A DNA stretch of 64,000 nucleotides from Allomesorhizobium sp043769475 (GTDB lineage: Bacteria > Pseudomonadota > Alphaproteobacteria > Rhizobiales > Rhizobiaceae). This document shows positions 1 to 8,602 of the stretch, piece by piece. Within the stretch, counting starts at the first letter, position 1. Every line of letters starts with the position of its first letter. The position numbers and the translations under genes are program-made. The notes below the pieces were generated by a model, which was not told the origin of the DNA, did not search any database, and saw nothing but the letters and a program-made list of their open reading frames with translations. The stretch lies in assembly GCF_043769475.1 (NCBI RefSeq), contig NZ_CP171729.1, positions 3,906,001 to 3,970,000 on the forward strand. Reading direction: 5' to 3'.

Positions 1-10
1 GGAGACGAGC

Positions 11-202
11 ATGACACGGCTTGCACTTCTCGAGCGGCTCAAGGAACTCCAGCAGATGCCAAAGTTCCAGAACCGCGACATCAGTACAATCAGCGCATGC
101 TTGTCCAAGGAAGCCTTGGCCAAGCACGTGGAACTCTGTGAAAAGGCTGTCGGCACTCCGATACGGCCGGCCCAGCACGAAACCCGAGCGAACTACGCCT
201 GA
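11..202 (+). CDS. Small hypothetical protein, 63 aa
   Basis: A short reading frame that starts with ATG six bases after a GGAG at the extreme left edge, so initiation is plausible. The product is hydrophilic with a leucine/lysine-rich N-terminal half that could form a helix; there is no signal peptide, membrane segment or motif I recognise. It lies upstream of the cyclase gene on the same strand with a gap of about 145 bases. It could be a genuine small gene or the remnant of something that begins outside the window. Confidence 0.3.
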   Translation: MTRLALLERLKELQQMPKFQNRDISTISACLSKEALAKHVELCEKAVGTPIRPAQHETRANYA

Positions 203-348
203 TCCAACCGCCCGCGGAAGGTTCAAGGCGAAGCTCCTTATCCGCTCCTTCTTGCTGCACCGGCAGGAAGACTCCTTGATCCAGCCGCAAGCCCAAATCG
301 CTGGATTTGGCGACCCAGGAAGCGTAAACTTAGTTTTTGGTCCAGGCG

Positions 349-2082
349 ATGGAACAGAGACTAGCCGCAATTCTGGCTGCCGATATGGCGGGCTACAGTC
401 GGCTGATGGAGGCCGATGAATCCGGCACGCTCGCACGCCTTCGGACCCATCGCATAGAGCTGGTCGATCCCGCCATCGCGAAGAACAAGGGCCGGATCAT
501 CAAGACCACCGGTGATGGCATGCTCGTTGAGTTCCAGAGCGTGACCGATGCCGTGAAATGCGCCGTGGAAATCCAACAACGTATGAAGCGGCGCAATTCG
601 GACGTGCCGCAGGAACGGCGTATCGAATACAGGATCGGCATAAATCTCGGCGACATCATCTTCGAGGATGACGACATTTTTGGCGACGGCGTCAATATCG
701 CGTCGCGCATCGAGCAACTCGCGGACGTAGGCGGCATCTGCGTGACCGCAGCGGTGGCGACCCAAATTGCCGACCGTCTCGAAATTGCCATCGAGGATCT
801 GGGCGAGAAGACGCTGAAGAACATCAGCCGTCCGGTTCGCCTCTATCGCATCGGGTTTGACGGTCCCGTCCTGCCGGAGATCGAAGAAAAACGATCCATT
901 TCGAAACCTTCGATAGTAGTGCTGCCATTCAACAATATGAGCGGCGACCCCGAGCAGGAATTTTTCGCGGACGGACTGACAGAGGACATCATCACGGAAT
1001 TGTCCCGCCACCACGAGCTGTTCGTCATCTCGCGCAATTCCAGCTTCGTCTACAAGAATCGCGCGGTGAATGTGCGCGAGGTCGCCGAGAAGCTCGGCGC
1101 TCAATATCTCGTGGAAGGAAGCGTCCGCAAGATCGGCGACAGGGTGCGCGTGACCGTCCAGCTCATCGACACCGCGAATGACGCTCATATTTGGGCGGAC
1201 AAATATGACCGGAAGCTGGATGACATATTCGCGATTCAGGATGAGGTAACCGCGGCGATCGCAGCCACGCTGCCCGGTCGTGTCGAGGCGGCTCAGCGGG
1301 ACCAGCTGGCGCGGGCGAAACCTGCAAACATGGTCGCGTATGAATGCGTGCTTGCTGCCAAGGTGCTGCATCACCGAAGCACGATTGCGGACAATGAACG
1401 GGCGCAGCGCTTGATAGTCCGAGCCGTCGCGCTCGATCCCGATTATGCCCATGCCCATGCTTGGCGCGCCTGCATTCTTGGCCAGGCCTGGGTCCACGAC
1501 TGGTGTGAAGACAAGGATGCTGTTTGGAACGAAATCATGGCCGCGCTGGACCGGGCGCTGGCGCTGGACGACAACGACGCTGATGTCCATCGTATCCTCG
1601 CGGCGGTGAACGTGAACAACAATGCGCTGACGACGGCGCGTTACCATCAAGAGCGCGCCCTCGCCCTCAATCCCAATTACGACCTCGTGGTGGTGCAGCA
1701 AGGCGAGTTGTTGACGTGGCTGGGCAGGCCGGAAGAGGGAATTGAATGGATCCGAAAGGCTATGCAGCTGAACCCGCATCACCCGGAGAGGTTCTGGAGC
1801 CATCTGGGAAAGGCGCATTTCGCCGCGCGCCAGTATGGCGAGGCGATCGAGGCTTTCATGCATCTGTCAACCATGGACTCGGTTCAGCACGCTTTCGCCG
1901 CTGCCTGCTACGGCTGGCTGGGCGACGAAATCGCGGCAGCAGCACATGTGGGCAAGATCAGAACACTCGACCCCAAATTCGACCTCGATACATTTATCGA
2001 GACTCTGCATTATGCCCAGGAGTCTGATGTGCAGCACGTGCGTGAAGGACTGCTGAGAGCCGGTATTGCCCACCTGCAGTGA
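349..2082 (+). CDS. Class III adenylate/guanylate cyclase fused to TolB-like and TPR regions
   Basis: The protein has 577 residues from ATG at 349; a TTG at 337 would add four. Residues 5-170 form a class III nucleotide cyclase domain (AAILAADMAGYSRLM, TTGDGMLVEF, GINLGDI), predicted to make cAMP or cGMP. A TolB/FlgO-like segment follows at about 185-310 (VVLPFNNMSGDPEQEFFADG, LVEGSVRK), then helical TPR-type repeats to the end. There is no signal peptide or membrane helix, so it is probably cytoplasmic. This architecture is common and multicopy in rhizobia, where the C-terminal part is presumed to sense or bind partners. The actual signal cannot be read from the sequence. Confidence 0.85.
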   Translation: MEQRLAAILAADMAGYSRLMEADESGTLARLRTHRIELVDPAIAKNKGRIIKTTGDGMLVEFQSVTDAVKCAVEIQQRMKRRNSDVPQERRIEYRIGINLGDIIFEDDDIFGDGVNIASRIEQLADVGGICVTAAVATQIADRLEIAIEDLGEKTLKNISRPVRLYRIGFDGPVLPEIEEKRSISKPSIVVLPFNNMSGDPEQEFFADGLTEDIITELSRHHELFVISRNSSFVYKNRAVNVREVAEKLGAQYLVEGSVRKIGDRVRVTVQLIDTANDAHIWADKYDRKLDDIFAIQDEVTAAIAATLPGRVEAAQRDQLARAKPANMVAYECVLAAKVLHHRSTIADNERAQRLIVRAVALDPDYAHAHAWRACILGQAWVHDWCEDKDAVWNEIMAALDRALALDDNDADVHRILAAVNVNNNALTTARYHQERALALNPNYDLVVVQQGELLTWLGRPEEGIEWIRKAMQLNPHHPERFWSHLGKAHFAARQYGEAIEAFMHLSTMDSVQHAFAAACYGWLGDEIAAAAHVGKIRTLDPKFDLDTFIETLHYAQESDVQHVREGLLRAGIAHLQ

Positions 2083-2187
2083 TTTTCGTTGACGCTGTCC
2101 CGCGGCGGCGAATTGGGGTTCGCAAACGCGTCATCTGGCGCCCATCGGGGGCTTGGACCTGTTGTAGCTGGGCAAGCCAAGACATCG

Positions 2188-3270
2188 CTAGTGGATTGAT
2201 TCCAACGTTTGGAACCCGCGGTTTCGGGCGGCGATGATGTCATCGGGGTTGGCTTTCCAGATGAATGGTTGCGGGTTCTCGGCATTGTATTCGCGGATAA
2301 AGCGGTTGATGGCGGCCTGAAGATCGACAACGGAATGGAAGACGCCGTGCTTGAGCCTGCGCCGGGTGAGTTTGGCGAAGAAGCCCTCGACGGCGTTGAG
2401 CCAGGAGCAGGATGTTGGGGTGAAATGGAAGGTCCAGCGCGGGTGGCGGTCGAGCCAGGCGCGGACCTTGTCTTTTTTGTGCGCGGCGTAATTGTCGAGG
2501 ATCACATGGATTGCCTTGTCCGCCGGCACCTCGCGCTCGATGCGGTTGAGGAAGCGGATGAACTCCTGATGGCGGTGGCGCTGCATGTTCTGCGCCATGA
2601 CCGTGCCGTCCAGCACGTTGAGGGCAGCGAAGAGCGTCGTTGTGCCGTGCCGCTTGTAGTCGTGTGTCATCGTGCCGGCGCGGCCCTTCTTCATTGGCAG
2701 GCCGGGCTGGGTTCGGTCGAGGGCCTGGATCTGCGACTTCTCGTCGACCGACAGCACCACGGCATGGGCCGGCGGATCGACATACAAGCCAACGATGGTC
2801 GTCAGCTTCTCGGCGAAGGCCGGGTCGTTGGAGAGCTTGAAGTGCCGCCAGCGATGCGGGCTGAGACCGTGGGCCTTCCAGATACCCTGCACCGTCGACG
2901 CTGCAATGCCGGCGACCTTGGCCATCGCGCGCAGCGTCCAATGGGTCGCCTCATGCGGCGGCGTCGCCTGCGTCAGGCGGACGATCTCGGCGACATGCTT
3001 CGGCGGGACCGGCGCCTTTCCAGGCGGACGGGACCGGTCGCGAAGCAGTCCATCGACGCCTTCGTGCATGAACCGCTCCTGCCAGCGCCAGACACAGGTC
3101 TTGGACTTGTCGGTCTCGGCCATGATTGCCGAGGTGCCCAGACCATCGCCGCTCAGAAGGACAATACGCGCCCGCCAGACATGCTTCTGCGGGCTTCCAG
3201 GGGCCGCGACGATCGCTTGCAAGCGCTGACGATCGCTGGCCGAAACGGTGAAGGAGATGCCATTGCGCAT
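2188..3270 (-). CDS. IS630-family transposase
   Basis: This 360-residue transposase cuts and pastes the surrounding element. Residues about 10-140 hold the helix-turn-helix DNA-binding region (QKHVWRARIVLLSGDG, WRWQERF). The DDE catalytic domain follows, with D176 in VVLSVDEKSQIQALDR, D259 in VILDNYAAHK and E297 in SWLNAVEGFFAKLTRRRL. Length and all three catalytic residues are normal for the family, so it is predicted active. The last sense codon is CAC at the very end of the inverted repeat, and the stop TAG is completed by the TA duplication plus the next flanking base, so the element borrows its stop codon from the target site. Confidence 0.93.
   Translation of the reverse strand: MRNGISFTVSASDRQRLQAIVAAPGSPQKHVWRARIVLLSGDGLGTSAIMAETDKSKTCVWRWQERFMHEGVDGLLRDRSRPPGKAPVPPKHVAEIVRLTQATPPHEATHWTLRAMAKVAGIAASTVQGIWKAHGLSPHRWRHFKLSNDPAFAEKLTTIVGLYVDPPAHAVVLSVDEKSQIQALDRTQPGLPMKKGRAGTMTHDYKRHGTTTLFAALNVLDGTVMAQNMQRHRHQEFIRFLNRIEREVPADKAIHVILDNYAAHKKDKVRAWLDRHPRWTFHFTPTSCSWLNAVEGFFAKLTRRRLKHGVFHSVVDLQAAINRFIREYNAENPQPFIWKANPDDIIAARNRGFQTLESIH
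2191..2200. repeat. IS630 left terminal inverted repeat
   Basis: GTGGATTGAT, preceded by the duplicated TA at 2189-2190. It is the perfect reverse complement of the right end at 3331-3340. Confidence 0.85.
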
Positions 3271-3330
3271 GCATCAAACTCGCACGCCACACCGCAAAAC
3301 GGAATCCCAAAATCGGACTCTTTTGATCCG

Positions 3331-3340
3331 ATCAATCCAC
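3331..3340. repeat. IS630 right terminal inverted repeat
   Basis: ATCAATCCAC, followed by the duplicated TA at 3341-3342. It pairs perfectly with the left end and lies about 60 bases upstream of the transposase start codon. Confidence 0.85.
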
Positions 3341-3485
3341 TAGGCCGCCGCTGGCGACCCAGTTGCGAGCGTCCGTCGCGCAATACTACGCTAGGCAAGC
3401 CGAGGGTCGAGCGGCAATGGCTGAGGCAAAAAACCCGCCCCGCCGCACTGGTCGGCAGGGCGATTGGTCTTCAAGCCGTGGCTGG

Positions 3486-3956
3486 CTACTGCGTCTTTTG
3501 AGGATCGTCAGCCGGGTTGACATATTTGAGGCCCCACGGGCCATTGGTGGTGACCTGGAGCACCGTCTCCTCGTCAAAGTAGACGAAATGCGCCGTGTCG
3601 GGCGACAGCGCGAAAAAGCTGCCCGCAGGCATCGCCTTGGCGGCGCTCCGATCGGCGGTCTCGCCCATTCCAAGATGAGTAGTCCCTGATATCACTGTGA
3701 CCACCTCATCCGCAGGATGTGTGTGCGGTGCTACCGCATACCCAGCCGGCGCTTTGAGTCGAAGGGCAAACAAACCTTCCTTGGTAGGATCGCCGAACAG
3801 GACCGCGGCTTCCGCCCCGGCAGGAAGCACTTTGGGGGCAGGGCCCCACTTGACGTCGTCAGGAGCGATCATTGTGTGCGCTTCCTCTGCCGAGGCAAAG
3901 GAGGCGAACCCGCAGAATCCGACAAAGCTGAGTGCGAATACCGATGCGATTTTCAT
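3486..3956 (-). CDS. Secreted cupin-domain protein
   Basis: A 156-residue protein with a clear Sec signal peptide (MKIASVFALSFVGFCGFASFASA, cleavage near residue 23), so it is predicted periplasmic. The mature part is a single cupin barrel: the metal-binding motif is visible as PHTHPADEVVTVISG at about 77-91, with GSFFALSPDTAHFVYFDEE forming the second motif. Related proteins are usually annotated as cupin or DUF4437-like without a known substrate. It stands alone immediately beyond the right end of the IS630 element. Confidence 0.75.
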   Translation of the reverse strand: MKIASVFALSFVGFCGFASFASAEEAHTMIAPDDVKWGPAPKVLPAGAEAAVLFGDPTKEGLFALRLKAPAGYAVAPHTHPADEVVTVISGTTHLGMGETADRSAAKAMPAGSFFALSPDTAHFVYFDEETVLQVTTNGPWGLKYVNPADDPQKTQ

Positions 3957-4452
3957 GATGAACCTCCCCGTGCAGGCGGCCTTCCACCTCGGCTGCGCGC
4001 CGGGGCAGGCTCGCTGAACGTTTCAGAATAAGTCCGCGAAACACGTCTCAACAAGCGCTTCACGCGTGTATTCGGGAGTTGGAATTCGCCTATTCAACTA
4101 CGACAGTACAGCCTTGATCTGAGGCTGTTGAAGACCCTGGTTCGGGTGAGAGGCAAACGGCCGCTGCCCATCACCCGACGCAGAAATTTTGACATGACAG
4201 ACCGATGGCGGTCTCGGATCATTTCACGTCCACACCCCTCATGACAAACCTACCGAACAGGACCGACAATCATTCCCGATGGCGCGCATCGCATCAGTGG
4301 TTTTCCGCGGCAGCAGCCACCTCGAGCGCCTCGATTTCAGCCGCGTATCAGCTGACGTCTCACGAATTCCAAACGCCTGCAACAATTTCGTGATACGAAT
4401 GAGGCCTCGCGCGCAATCATGCGCGCTTGTCCAGGTCAAGATCGGACACATT
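3957..4452. other. Intergenic stretch without an assignable gene
   Basis: About 500 bases between the divergent cupin and small membrane protein genes. Short frames occur on both strands but none has a recognisable product or a convincing ribosome binding site. I see no clear promoter motif, terminator or repeat. Confidence 0.5.
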
Positions 4453-4800
4453 ATGGAAATCCCTACATGGACGAAGCCCGCCGTTTACGGCGCGGGTGCA
4501 GGGGCCGTCGCGCTCGCAATTGTCGGTTTTACTTGGGGCGGATGGGTCACAGGCGGCGCCGCTCAGAAGATGGCGGAAAGCGCTTCTGTCGCGGCCGTAA
4601 CGTCCGCAATGACGCCGTATTGCGTTGCACAGTCAAAAAGCGATCCCCGGTCGATAGAGCTGCTTGCGGAACTGAAAGCCGCACAAGGCTACAATCGGCG
4701 CGGTGTCATTGAAAAGGCCGGGTGGGCGACGCCGCTTGGCACAGAAAAGCCAAATACCGAGCTGGCAAGGGCATGTGATGCTGCCCTGGCAGCCGGTTAG
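4453..4800 (+). CDS. Small single-pass membrane protein, hypothetical
   Basis: I chose the ATG at 4453 (MEIPTWTKPAVYGAGAGAVA) because the protein then begins directly ahead of a strong hydrophobic helix at about residues 12-32; the frame is open further upstream but that part is arginine-rich and unlike a protein start. The remaining 80 residues are soluble and hold a conserved-looking segment with one cysteine (MTPYCVAQSKSDPRS). Proteins of this layout occur as hypothetical proteins in rhizobia. No function is assignable. Confidence 0.55.
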   Translation: MEIPTWTKPAVYGAGAGAVALAIVGFTWGGWVTGGAAQKMAESASVAAVTSAMTPYCVAQSKSDPRSIELLAELKAAQGYNRRGVIEKAGWATPLGTEKPNTELARACDAALAAG

Positions 4801-5050
4801 GCAGTGATTTCTGTAGCGGAGTTGCCTGAAGCAACCCCGTGCTGATCACGGAAGCATCGAAATGCGTATCGCCTGCTTAGGTGCGGGCGATGCGAGCATC
4901 TCCAAGGCTATGCCAGGAAAATCGAACGGATGCCTGTTCGGAGCCGATAGGAACCGTCTACTTGGGAGAGTCGGCGCGGCTTCGGCTCACTCCCGTTGAA
5001 GACGTTCAGGTTGGCTGCGGCGACTACCGCCTTCGGACCCATCCACCCCC

Positions 5051-6457
5051 TCAACCCCTCCACACCCCCTCGCGCCGCAGATCGTCCATGGTCCGCGAGA
5101 TGCCCTCGCGCAGGATCGCCACCATGTCGTCGATCTGCTCCTGCGTGATGATCAGCGGCGGCGACATCACGCACATATTGATCAGCGGGCGCACCAGCAG
5201 GCCGAGTTCGTGGCAGTGTGCGTCGATGCGGCTGCCGACCTGCCGGTCCAGCTGAAGCGGGTCGTTGCTCTCGCGGTCGGCGACGCATTCGACGCAGGCC
5301 ATAAGGCCGAGGCCGCGAACCTCGCCGACCAGCGGCAGCTCTTCCAGCGTCTTCAGCCGCGCCTGGAAATAGGGCGCGATCGCCTGTGCATGGTCGAGGA
5401 GGCCGCCTTCGAGGAGGTCGAGGTTCTTCAGCGCGACGGCGCAGCCGACCGGATGGCTCGAATAAGTGAGCCCGTGTGCGAACATCGCGTCGGGATGGTT
5501 AGAGCGCCTCAGATCCTCGAGCAGTCGCTGCGACACCATCACGCCGCCGAGCGGAAAATAGCCGGAGGTGACGCCCTTGGCGAAGGTGATCATGTCCGGC
5601 TCGATGCCGAACACATCGCCCGACGCGAAGACGTGGCCGAGCCGCCCGAAAGCGGTGACCACTTCGTCGGAAATGAACAATATGTCGTTGGCGCGGCAGA
5701 GTTCCCAGATGCGCTTCAGGTAGTTTTCCGGCGGCACGATGACGCCACCCGAAGCCTGCACCGGCTCGGCGATGAATGCGCCGATCTTTTTCGCGCCGAG
5801 GCGTGAAACCGCGTCGCCGAACTCGCCGACCAGGAAATCGCAGAACGCCTCGACGCTCATGCCGGCCGGCCGGCGGAACGGGTTGGGTGCAGTCAGCTTG
5901 ACCACCAGATCGTCGGCGCCGTCCATCCAGTCGCGGTCGCGCGGCCGGCCGTTGAGGGAGGCCGACAGGTAGGTCGAGCCGTGATAGGCGCCGCCGCGCG
6001 ACAGGATCAGCTTCTTCTCCGGCCGCCCGCGCGCATTGTTGTAGAACTGCATGAAGCGCAGCGCCGTCTCGACGGCGGTCGAGCCGCCGGTCGTGTAGAA
6101 GATATGGTTGAGGTCGCCCGGCGCAAGCGCGGCCAGCCGCCCGGCCAGCACCGCCGAGGGCTCGTTCATCGTGTACCACGGCGTGTTGTAGGAAAGCTGC
6201 ATGGTCTGGTCGTACATCACCCACGCAAGCTCATCGCGCCGGTGACCGGCATTGACGCACCACATGCCGGCCGGCCCGTCGATCAGCCGCCGCCCTTCGC
6301 CGTCGGTGATGTAGATGCCGTCGCCGTCGCCGATCAGCCCGCGCGCCTCCGCTCCTATCGCGCCGGCGGTCGGCCACGGCTGGATCAGATGGCGTCTCGC
6401 AAGATCCGCCGCTTGGTCCCCGCTTCCCGTCTCCTCGAAATAAAGAACCGCCCCCAT
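5051..6457 (-). CDS. Class III (omega) aminotransferase
   Basis: A 468-residue PLP-dependent transaminase of fold type I, class III, the group that handles omega-amino acids, polyamines and similar amines. Visible features are the substrate/PLP phosphate region (YTTGGSTAVETALRF at about 121-135), GGAYHGS at 155-161, the PLP-binding aspartate D264 in FISDEVVTAFGR and the Schiff-base lysine K295 in ITFAKGVTSGY. It is divergent from the PotBCA-type transporter genes, with a TetR-type dyad in the shared intergenic region, which ties it to amine uptake. The substrate is inferred only from context. Confidence 0.85.
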   Translation of the reverse strand: MGAVLYFEETGSGDQAADLARRHLIQPWPTAGAIGAEARGLIGDGDGIYITDGEGRRLIDGPAGMWCVNAGHRRDELAWVMYDQTMQLSYNTPWYTMNEPSAVLAGRLAALAPGDLNHIFYTTGGSTAVETALRFMQFYNNARGRPEKKLILSRGGAYHGSTYLSASLNGRPRDRDWMDGADDLVVKLTAPNPFRRPAGMSVEAFCDFLVGEFGDAVSRLGAKKIGAFIAEPVQASGGVIVPPENYLKRIWELCRANDILFISDEVVTAFGRLGHVFASGDVFGIEPDMITFAKGVTSGYFPLGGVMVSQRLLEDLRRSNHPDAMFAHGLTYSSHPVGCAVALKNLDLLEGGLLDHAQAIAPYFQARLKTLEELPLVGEVRGLGLMACVECVADRESNDPLQLDRQVGSRIDAHCHELGLLVRPLINMCVMSPPLIITQEQIDDMVAILREGISRTMDDLRREGVWRG

Positions 6458-6538
6458 TTTCGCCTCGCATGCTTACCATGAGCGCTAGGCAAAAAAATCG
6501 CCAAGCGCTGGGAATTCCGTATTTTGCAAACGCAAATT

Positions 6539-6554
6539 TTGAATGTCTGTTCAA
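6539..6554. promoter_or_regulatory. TetR/BetI-type operator candidate (dyad 1)
   Basis: TTGAATGTCTGTTCAA is a perfect TTGAA-N6-TTCAA dyad between the divergent aminotransferase and transporter genes. A near-identical dyad occurs at 12493-12508 in the other divergent region of the same cluster. The TetR-family gene at 10922-11608 is the likely reader. Confidence 0.5.
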
Positions 6555-6753
6555 TCAACACTCGCAGAAACAGCGCTTGATTTCAATCGGCCGATGCGGT
6601 CAAGATCAGGAAAGTTCGGGGCGACGGGAACCGTCCTCGACGGGCAAAAAAGCCTTGAGGCGGCTGATGGCGCGACAGCCAACATTATCTGATGAGACTG
6701 CGGACCAACGGGCCTTGCGCCAGTTGGGATGCGGGGCAGTCTCACGCAGAGCT

Positions 6754-6804
6754 ACCCCCATCCCTAGCGCCTCCCCTCAAGGAGGAGGGGTTAGGGGTGG
6801 GGGT
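6754..6804. repeat. Palindromic intergenic repeat
   Basis: An imperfect inverted repeat: an arm with ACCCCCATCCCT and CCTCCCCTC pairs with GAGGAGGGG and AGGGGTGGGGGT across a short loop. It resembles the interspersed palindromic repeats seen between genes in Mesorhizobium-type genomes. It lies just upstream of the first transporter permease gene. Confidence 0.55.
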
Positions 6805-6869
6805 ATGACCCCAGTCCACAGCCCGGAAGCCTCAATGCCCTGTCGACCCACGCCGAACGGCCCGCTAGA

Positions 6870-7787
6870 ATGACGGCGGCCGCGGAAGGGCAGGCGACGC
6901 CGCGCATCCGCCGCGCGGCCCAAAAATCCCTTCTGCAATCAGAACAGGCGCAAGGCTGGGCGCTGATCAGCCCGACCTTCCTGTTCGCGCTGGTGCTGCT
7001 CGTCGCGCCCATCCTGGTGGTCATCGCGCACAGCTTCTGGACGCAGAACTACCTGACCATCGACCGCACCTTCACGCTGGAGCAGTACCGCATCGCGCTG
7101 ACCGAACCGATCTATCGCGACCTGCTGTTGCGTTCGCTCACCGTTGCGCTGCTGGTCAGCGTCTTCACCGTCGTGCTCGCCTACCCGATTGCCTATTTCA
7201 TCTCCTTCCATGGCGGGCGTCACAAGGGCCTATGGCTGTTCCTCATCACGATCCCGTTCTGGACCAGCTATCTGCTGCGCGTCATGTCGTGGAAGGTCAT
7301 CCTCGGCTACAACGGCGTCTTGAATTCGGGGCTGATGGGGCTGGGCGTCATCGACGAGCCGTCCACCGCGCTGCTCTACAACACCACGGCCGTCGTCATC
7401 ACGCTCACTCATGCCTGGGCGGCCTTCGCCATCCTGCCCATTTACGTGTCGCTGGAAAAGGTCGACCGCACGCTGCTGGAAGCCGCGACCGATCTCGGCG
7501 ACGGGCCGCTGCGGCGCTTCCTGCGCATTACGCTGCCGCTTTCCGTGCCCGGCATCATGTCGGCGCTGCTCATTGTCATGATCCCGACCGTCGGCGATTT
7601 CGTCACCCCGCGCCTCGTCGGCGGAAAGGACGGCGTCATGATCGCCAACGCCATCCAGGCGCAGTTCGGCAAGGCGTCGAACTGGCCGCTGGGGGCAGCA
7701 CTTTCGGTGACGACGATGGCGGTCGTCACCGCGATGGCCGCCGTTTCGGTGTTCGTGATCCGCGGCGCGGCGAGGCTCGCGCGATGA
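6870..7787 (+). CDS. ABC transporter permease, PotB type
   Basis: A 305-residue inner-membrane permease with about six hydrophobic helices starting near residue 30 (LFALVLLVAPILVVIAHSFW). The cytoplasmic coupling segment is visible as EAATDLGDGPLRRFLRITLPLSVPGI, the EAA loop that contacts the ATPase. It belongs to the polyamine/opine/putrescine import family (PotB side). It overlaps the next permease gene by four bases (ATGA), so the two are translationally coupled. The real substrate may be another amine, because the neighbouring genes suggest a methylated compound. Confidence 0.88.
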   Translation: MTAAAEGQATPRIRRAAQKSLLQSEQAQGWALISPTFLFALVLLVAPILVVIAHSFWTQNYLTIDRTFTLEQYRIALTEPIYRDLLLRSLTVALLVSVFTVVLAYPIAYFISFHGGRHKGLWLFLITIPFWTSYLLRVMSWKVILGYNGVLNSGLMGLGVIDEPSTALLYNTTAVVITLTHAWAAFAILPIYVSLEKVDRTLLEAATDLGDGPLRRFLRITLPLSVPGIMSALLIVMIPTVGDFVTPRLVGGKDGVMIANAIQAQFGKASNWPLGAALSVTTMAVVTAMAAVSVFVIRGAARLAR

Positions 7788-8602
7788 CCGCGATGCGAAA
7801 GCTCCTCGCCAACTGGCTGCCGGCCTACGCCTACCTCTACATCGTCTTCCTCTATATGCCGGTGCTGCTGCTGCCGGTCTTCTCGGTCAATGCCTCGCCG
7901 ATCCCCAAATTCCCGCTGACCGGCGTCACGCTCGACTGGTATGCCGGCCTGCCGCGGACGCCTGCGCTGCTCGACGCTGCCTGGAACAGTCTTGTCGTCG
8001 GCGTCGCCGCATCGCTGCTGTCGACGCTGCTTGGCATCTGCGCCGCCCGCGCCATCACCCGCTACCGCTTTCCGGGCCGCCGCGCCGTCTCCGGCCTGAT
8101 CATGGCGCCGCTGGTGCTGCCCGAGATCATCGTGGCGATCTCGCTGCTTCTGGTGCTGCTGCAGCTCGGCCTCAGTTTGTCGCTGTTCACCGTCGTGCTC
8201 GGCCATGTGCTGATCTGCATCCCCTATTCGATGACGGTGCTGACCTCGGGCTTCGAAGGTTTCGACCGCAGCCTCGAGGAGGCATCCGCCGATCTCGGCG
8301 AAAGCGCATTCGGCACGTTCCGCCGCGTGACGCTGCCGATGGTCGCACCGGCGATCGTCTCCAGCCTGCTCGTATCCTTCACCATCTCGCTCGACGAATT
8401 CGTCATGGCCTTCTTCCTCACCGGCACCGACCCGACCCTGCCGGTCTATATCTGGGGCCAACTCCGCTTCGCCGCCAAGCTGCCCGGCGTGCTGGCGCTG
8501 GGCACGCTGCTGCTTCTGGCCTCGTTCCTGCTCCTCACGCTCGCCGAAATGCTCCGTCGCCGCGCCGAAAGGCGCACCAAGATGGGAGGCGTCCTTGCCT
8601 GA
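7784..8602 (+). CDS. ABC transporter permease, PotC type
   Basis: The second permease subunit, 272 residues from the ATG in the ATGA overlap with the PotB-type gene. It has an N-terminal helix (AYLYIVFLYMPVLLLPVF) and the EAA coupling loop EEASADLGESAFGTFRRVTLP at about 165-185. It should heterodimerise with the preceding permease in the inner membrane. Its end overlaps the ATPase gene by eight bases if the TTG start of that gene is used. Confidence 0.88.
   Translation: MTAMRKLLANWLPAYAYLYIVFLYMPVLLLPVFSVNASPIPKFPLTGVTLDWYAGLPRTPALLDAAWNSLVVGVAASLLSTLLGICAARAITRYRFPGRRAVSGLIMAPLVLPEIIVAISLLLVLLQLGLSLSLFTVVLGHVLICIPYSMTVLTSGFEGFDRSLEEASADLGESAFGTFRRVTLPMVAPAIVSSLLVSFTISLDEFVMAFFLTGTDPTLPVYIWGQLRFAAKLPGVLALGTLLLLASFLLLTLAEMLRRRAERRTKMGGVLA

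Larger units (their letters stand above)
2191..3340. mobile_element. IS630-family insertion sequence, complete, with TA target duplication
   Basis: The element is 1150 bases between perfect 10-base inverted repeats (GTGGATTGAT at the left, ATCAATCCAC at the right). Each end is flanked by TA, and the outer bases make both junctions CTAG, as expected for IS630/Tc1-type insertion into CTAG with TA duplication. It carries one transposase gene on the minus strand that is intact. Removing the element and one TA would restore an uninterrupted CTAG. No gene is visibly broken by it; it sits between the cyclase and the cupin genes. Confidence 0.88.

Noticed and set aside
361..1863. 500-codon open frame on the minus strand
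   Set aside because: It is the antisense shadow of the cyclase gene; it has no domain and the plus-strand product is clear.
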